Origin: Acinetobacter towneri
GTDB taxonomy: Bacteria; Pseudomonadota; Gammaproteobacteria; Pseudomonadales; Moraxellaceae
Direction of reading: 5' to 3'
Assembly: GCF_001758345.1 (NCBI RefSeq)
Contig: NZ_MKQS01000013.1
Span: 15,955 to 62,369 of the forward strand
Length of the DNA: 46,415 bases
The notes beneath the pieces were generated by a model. That model made no database searches and was not told where the DNA came from. It worked only from the letters and a program-made list of their open reading frames with translations. Both the position numbers and the translations under genes were made by a program. Below are positions 42,589 to 46,415 of the stretch, piece after piece (the first letter of the stretch is position 1; each line of letters begins with the position of its first letter).

Positions 42589-43413
42589 TTATAAATCTAC
42601 GCCAATAAGTTTTAAAACATACATACCTGCAGCAAAAATTGGAGCTGCTGCAAGTAAAGAATCAATCCGATCTAGCACACCACCATGACCTGGCAAAACT
42701 CGCCCAGAGTCTTTAATACCTGCACGGCGCTTGATCATGGATTCAAACAGATCGCCCAATACTGAGCTAAATACCGTAAATACCGAAAGAATCAAAAATA
42801 AAATATGTTGTGCCAAAGTTAGGTCCAAATACACCACTTCGACAACAATCACAATTAGCATGGCTGTAAACACACCGCCATATAAGCCTTCTACTGACTT
42901 GTTTGGACTGACATTTGGTGCAAGTTTTTTCTTGCCTAGTTTGCGTCCAACAAAATAAGCACCTGAGTCTGCACCCCAAACCAACAAGAACAAGTACATT
43001 AACCACCACGGCGAACTATTCCATACGGAAAAAATTGCAGTGACCGCAGCAGAAATTAGAATAAAACCAATAAAACTTAAGCTTGGGTTATACCATGCAT
43101 CGTATTCTGGATAAGACTTGACCCAATAAATACTGAGTAACCATGTCAAAATAGAAGCTGCCCAAAGTAACAAGGCAATATCACTAAAATAAAGTGCCAT
43201 TGCTGCCAAAGCGGCAGTCAATACACCAAAGCCCCAAGCCACAGGTTTGAGGACATATTTAGTTTTTCTTGGCATGAGTTTGAACCACTCATAGCCCGCA
43301 ACCCCTGCTGCAACAATCATCAGCATAAACATTGGATAGTGCGACTGAGTTGCAAACATACAACTCAACACCACAGCAACCAATACCAATGCGGTAATAA
43401 TCCGCTCTAACAT
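42589..43413 (-). CDS. cdsA: Phosphatidate cytidylyltransferase CdsA
   Basis: A 274-residue integral membrane enzyme making CDP-diacylglycerol, the branch point of phospholipid synthesis. About eight membrane helices are visible. The family signature is complete: SMIKRRAGIKDSGRVLPGHG followed by GVLDRIDSL near residues 225-250. WGADSGAYFVGRKLGKKKLAP is also typical. The stop codon abuts the dxr ATG, and uppS ends 3 bp upstream. Confidence 0.96.
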   Translation of the reverse strand: MLERIITALVLVAVVLSCMFATQSHYPMFMLMIVAAGVAGYEWFKLMPRKTKYVLKPVAWGFGVLTAALAAMALYFSDIALLLWAASILTWLLSIYWVKSYPEYDAWYNPSLSFIGFILISAAVTAIFSVWNSSPWWLMYLFLLVWGADSGAYFVGRKLGKKKLAPNVSPNKSVEGLYGGVFTAMLIVIVVEVVYLDLTLAQHILFLILSVFTVFSSVLGDLFESMIKRRAGIKDSGRVLPGHGGVLDRIDSLLAAAPIFAAGMYVLKLIGVDL

Positions 43414-43416
43414 GTA

Positions 43417-44169
43417 TTAATTCTCAATTTTCTCTTGTTGAATTTGCTCAGAAGTTTTACCAAAACGACGTTCGCGACCACCAAATACTGCCAGTGCATC
43501 GTCAAATTCTTCTATGCTAAATTCAGGCCACAAGGTTTGGGTAAAATACAATTCAGCATACGCAGCTTGCCAAAGTAAAAAGTTGGACAATCTAAAATCG
43601 CCACCTGTACGAATCAACAGATCGACAGGTGGTAGGTCTGCCAGACTGACATATTGACCAAAAAGTTGTGTATCTAATTGTTCAATATCAATTTTATGCG
43701 CCACAACATCTGCTGCAATTTGTTTTGCAGCTTGTGCCATATCCCACATACCACCATAACTAATGGCAATTGTGAGTGTCATGCTGTTGAAATTAGCAGT
43801 CCTTTGTTCGGCATGCAACATTAACTCACGCAAATGCGGCGACAAACGTGAACGGTCACCAATAAAACGTAAGGCAATATTGAATTTTTCCATGCGTGGT
43901 AATTGCTCATGAATTGTGGTTTCCAGCAATTGCATGAGTAAATCCACTTCAAACTGCGGACGATTCCAGTTTTCACTCGAAAAAGCAAAAACGGTTAAAG
44001 CTTGAATGTGTTTTTTTCTACAATGTTCAACAATCGGGTCAAGTACATCTTTACCAGAGCGATGTCCTTCCCCTTTTTGCATTTGATTTTTTTTTGCAAA
44101 ACGATTGTTGCCATCCATAATGATGGCAACATGTTTTGGCAAAGACGCGCTGTCTTCCGATGTGGTCAT
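43417..44169 (-). CDS. uppS: Undecaprenyl diphosphate synthase UppS
   Basis: A 250-residue cis-prenyltransferase making the lipid carrier for peptidoglycan and surface polysaccharides. The catalytic Asp19 is in VAIIMDGNNRFAKK; the usual GNGRW reads GNNRF here, a modest change in a conserved site. VFAFSSENWNRP, AISYGGMWD and LIRTGGDFRLSNFLLWQAAYAELYF are canonical, and the C-terminal RERRFGKTSEQ ends the protein. It lies 3 bp after frr and 3 bp before cdsA. Confidence 0.96.
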   Translation of the reverse strand: MTTSEDSASLPKHVAIIMDGNNRFAKKNQMQKGEGHRSGKDVLDPIVEHCRKKHIQALTVFAFSSENWNRPQFEVDLLMQLLETTIHEQLPRMEKFNIALRFIGDRSRLSPHLRELMLHAEQRTANFNSMTLTIAISYGGMWDMAQAAKQIAADVVAHKIDIEQLDTQLFGQYVSLADLPPVDLLIRTGGDFRLSNFLLWQAAYAELYFTQTLWPEFSIEEFDDALAVFGGRERRFGKTSEQIQQEKIEN

Positions 44170-44172
44170 TGA

Positions 44173-44727
44173 TTAGACCTTCATCAACTCAGCTTCTTTT
44201 GCAGCAAGACGCTTGTCTACTTCTGCAACGTATTTGTCTGTGATTTTTTGGATGTCATCTGCTGCACGGCGCTCATCATCTTCAGAAATTTCTTTTTCTT
44301 TCAATAATGCTTTGATGTCGCCCAATACATCACGGCGGATGTTACGAATAGCAACTTTGGCATTTTCTGCTTCAGAACGCGCAACTTTTTGCATGTCACG
44401 ACGAGTTTCTTCAGTCAATGCTGCAAGCGGTACACGAATTGCATCGGCTGTGATTGGGTTTAGACCCAAATCTGACTCACGAATTGCTTTATCAATTGCA
44501 GACACCATTGAACGCTCAAATGGCTGAACCAATAAGGTACGTGAATCTTCTACACCAATGTTGGCTACTTGGTTAAGTGGCACATCGGAACCGTAGTAAG
44601 AAACCATCACACCATTTAAAATTGATGGATGTGCACGACCTGTACGTACTTTGGCAAAACCATGTTCTAAAGACTCTAAAGTCTTGCTCATACGTTCTTC
44701 GCTGTCTTTTTTAAGATCGTTAATCAT
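44173..44727 (-). CDS. frr: Ribosome recycling factor
   Basis: A 184-residue protein from ATG 44727, chosen because the protein then starts [20 protein letters not shown] as in the family, with AAGGAAG five bases upstream; a longer frame to 44763 lacks this. [21 protein letters not shown] and [15 protein letters not shown] are canonical. With EF-G it splits post-termination ribosomes. It follows pyrH by 88 bp and precedes uppS by 3 bp. Confidence 0.97.
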   Translation of the reverse strand: MINDLKKDSEERMSKTLESLEHGFAKVRTGRAHPSILNGVMVSYYGSDVPLNQVANIGVEDSRTLLVQPFERSMVSAIDKAIRESDLGLNPITADAIRVPLAALTEETRRDMQKVARSEAENAKVAIRNIRRDVLGDIKALLKEKEISEDDERRAADDIQKITDKYVAEVDKRLAAKEAELMKV

Positions 44728-44805
44728 AAGATCTTCCTTACTGTATTCTAAAATTTGAGTCAAAATATAGGGTTAAATTAAACCGTAGTATAAAGAGCTT
44801 TGTGG

Positions 44806-44832
44806 CTCACGTACATTAGTTCGTAACGTGAG
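44806..44832 (-). other. Inverted repeat across the pyrH stop codon
   Basis: CTCACGT and ACGTGAG arms enclose 13 bases that include the pyrH stop. No T tract follows, so it is not a classical terminator. It may modulate the pyrH-frr junction or be chance. Confidence 0.3.
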
Positions 44833-45544
44833 TTCCTTCTTTTTCGCCCATCACTACAGAAAGCAATGCACCTGCTTTATTCATATCAAAAACTTGCAAC
44901 GGCACATTGTGATCGCGGCATAAGCAGATTGCAGTTAAATCCATAACACCTAATTTTTCATCCAACACCTGGTCAAATGTAAGTGTGTCATATTTCACCG
45001 CATCTTCGTATTTGCTTGGATCTTTGTTATATACGCCATCTACTTTGGTCGCTTTTAAGATCAAGTTAGCTTCGATTTCGATACCACGTAAACATGCTGC
45101 TGTATCTGTGGTAAAGAATGGATTGCCTGTACCCGCAACGAACACACACACTTCACCTTGAGTCAGATGACGAATTGCATCTCGGCTTGAGTAAGACTCG
45201 ACTACAGTGCCAATAGGTAATGCAGACATTAAACGAGTTTTGATGTTACGGCGTACCAAAGCATCACGCATGGCCAACCCATTCATCACAGTTGCCAACA
45301 TACCCATTTGGTCACCAGTTACACGACCAACCAAACCGTCTTTTTGTAATTGGCTGCCACGATACAAGTTACCACCACCCACAACAATACCAACTTCCAC
45401 ACCTAGACCAACCAAGTGTGCAATAGCCAAAGACATTTGATCGAGCACTTGCGCATCAATCCCCATGTCTTTATTGCCTGCAAGCGCTTCACCCGATAGT
45501 TTCAACAAGATACGTGCATAACGTGGCTTTTTTGAATCTAACAT
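44816..45544 (-). CDS. pyrH: UMP kinase PyrH
   Basis: A 242-residue amino-acid-kinase-fold enzyme forming UDP from UMP. The start is placed at ATG 45544, with GGAG eight bases upstream; ATG 45550 is too close to that site. [40 protein letters not shown] and [18 protein letters not shown] are all typical. In many gammaproteobacteria rpsB-tsf precede pyrH; here the gene upstream on the same strand is rimO, 84 bp away. Confidence 0.96.
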   Translation of the reverse strand: MLDSKKPRYARILLKLSGEALAGNKDMGIDAQVLDQMSLAIAHLVGLGVEVGIVVGGGNLYRGSQLQKDGLVGRVTGDQMGMLATVMNGLAMRDALVRRNIKTRLMSALPIGTVVESYSSRDAIRHLTQGEVCVFVAGTGNPFFTTDTAACLRGIEIEANLILKATKVDGVYNKDPSKYEDAVKYDTLTFDQVLDEKLGVMDLTAICLCRDHNVPLQVFDMNKAGALLSVVMGEKEGTHVTN

Positions 45545-45628
45545 TGTCATTACTCCAATTCTAAATTCTAAACTTTAAATTCTTACAATTCGTCTGATTT
45601 ACAACTTGAAATCTTAGTCAGAGAAACC

Positions 45629-46415
45629 CTAAGCAGACTTGACCTGAATCAGTTTGGCAAATAAGTCGTATTCATCGGCATCGGTAATTTCAACTTCAAG
45701 CAAATCACCTGCTTTAATTAAATTCTTGTCGATATCTTCTACAAATACGTTGCCATCAATTTCTGGTGCATCGGCATAAGAGCGTGCTACTGCCACTGGA
45801 AATTCCTCTTCCAAATCATCAACCAATACCGTCATAGTTTGACCAATACGCTTTTGAAGTTTGGCTGCAGAAATTTCTTGCTGAACCTGCATAAAACGCT
45901 CATAGCGTTCTTGTTTAATTTCTTCAGGCACATGATCAGGTAAATCGTTTGCTGCGGCACCTTCAACTGGTGAATAGGTAAAACAACCAACACGGTCTAG
46001 TTGCGCTTCTTTGAGCCAATCCAGCAAGATTTGGAAATCTTCTTCTGTTTCACCAGGGAAACCCACCACAAAGGTAGAACGAATAACTAACTCAGGGCAT
46101 TTTTCACGCCACAGCTTTAAACGCTCTAAAGTGTTTTCGCTGTGTGCAGGACGCTTCATTAGCTTTAACACTTTCGGGCTGGCATGCTGAAACGGAATAT
46201 CTAAATAAGGCAAAATCTTGCCTTGAGCCATTAAGTCAATCACAGCATCGACATGCGGATATGGATAGACATAGTGCAAACGCACCCAAATGCCCAACTG
46301 CCCTAAGGCTTCGCACATATCGTAGAATTTGGTTTTAACAGGCTGCCCATTCCAAAAGTCTAATTTGTATTTGGTATCTACACCGTAAGCAGAAGTATCT
46401 TGCGAAATCACCAAT
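45629..46415 (-). CDS. rimO: Ribosomal protein S12 methylthiotransferase RimO, C-terminal part (cut by window edge)
   Basis: About 261 residues remain. They start within [16 protein letters not shown], just beyond the radical-SAM CxxxCxxC motif, which lies outside the window with the N-terminal domain. The visible part covers the remaining TIM barrel ([39 protein letters not shown]) and the TRAM domain ([21 protein letters not shown] onward). QDTSAYG and [14 protein letters not shown] favour RimO over MiaB. It modifies Asp89 of S12 and needs two Fe-S clusters. Confidence 0.94.
   Translation of the reverse strand, partial: LVISQDTSAYGVDTKYKLDFWNGQPVKTKFYDMCEALGQLGIWVRLHYVYPYPHVDAVIDLMAQGKILPYLDIPFQHASPKVLKLMKRPAHSENTLERLKLWREKCPELVIRSTFVVGFPGETEEDFQILLDWLKEAQLDRVGCFTYSPVEGAAANDLPDHVPEEIKQERYERFMQVQQEISAAKLQKRIGQTMTVLVDDLEEEFPVAVARSYADAPEIDGNVFVEDIDKNLIKAGDLLEVEITDADEYDLFAKLIQVKSA

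Noticed and set aside
1-46415. CRISPR array, prophage, insertion sequence or attachment site
   Set aside because: No spaced direct repeats, transposase or integrase motifs, terminal inverted repeats with target duplications, or tRNA-like genes were seen anywhere.
1-46415. A new multi-gene defence or biosynthetic system
   Set aside because: Nearly every gene belongs to a well-known core family in its usual order; the unknown genes are single or weakly paired and do not form a convincing system.

Overview
The window reads as a chromosomal core-genome segment of a gammaproteobacterium of the genus Acinetobacter (Moraxellaceae). This rests on the low-GC, AT-rich style, the gene order recR/ybaB/metZ, a complete iscRSUA-hscBA-fdx cluster, a stand-alone cpoB-like gene, and the envelope cluster pyrH-frr-uppS-cdsA-dxr-rseP-bamA-skp-lpxD-fabZ-lpxA without lpxB. 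The species cannot be named from the sequence alone. No insertion sequence, prophage, CRISPR array, tRNA or rRNA was seen. Both edges cut genes: recR at the left, rimO at the right.

Layout. 1-1680 (minus): recR (cut), the ybaB nucleoid factor and metZ. 1831-6124 (plus): a PhaC-like alpha/beta hydrolase, a 3-hydroxyisobutyrate-dehydrogenase-family enzyme, a secreted YARHG-type small protein, a HIT hydrolase and a 16-stranded-type porin. 6269-11462: a YidB-like protein with an internal tandem repeat, a divergent pair of unknowns (one DUF2797), the periplasmic foldase ppiD, the HU gene hupB and a phasin. 11657-17844 (plus): an SCP2-like membrane-anchored protein, then the whole ISC iron-sulfur operon, with a near-consensus IscR type 1 operator on its promoter and two strong hairpins between genes. 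17964-26372 (minus): a membrane adenylate/guanylate cyclase, a variant HIT protein, mfd, a small unknown, a double-thioredoxin-fold GST-like protein, an RraA-like protein with a complete aldolase metal motif, and a TIP30-like oxidoreductase.

26588-34582 holds rpsT (GTG start), a histidine phosphatase, cysQ, two small unknowns, yrfG-hslR, recA-recX, the 4.5S RNA gene on the minus strand, and cpoB. 34654-46415 (minus) is the envelope cluster. Its genes are packed with 0-5 bp gaps or overlaps within blocks. It joins isoprenoid and undecaprenyl synthesis (dxr, uppS), phospholipid synthesis (cdsA), lipid A acylation (lpxD, lpxA, fabZ) and outer-membrane protein delivery (skp, bamA, rseP), preceded by pyrH, frr and rimO.

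This is mostly ordinary core genome, and I found no convincing new multi-gene system. The best second-look items are regulatory or motif-level: the IscR site and intercistronic hairpins of the isc operon, the promoter architecture of recA, the complete D-X20-R-D motif in the RraA-like protein, the K/T specificity pair of the cyclase, and a PhaC-like hydrolase plus phasin with no PHA operon here.
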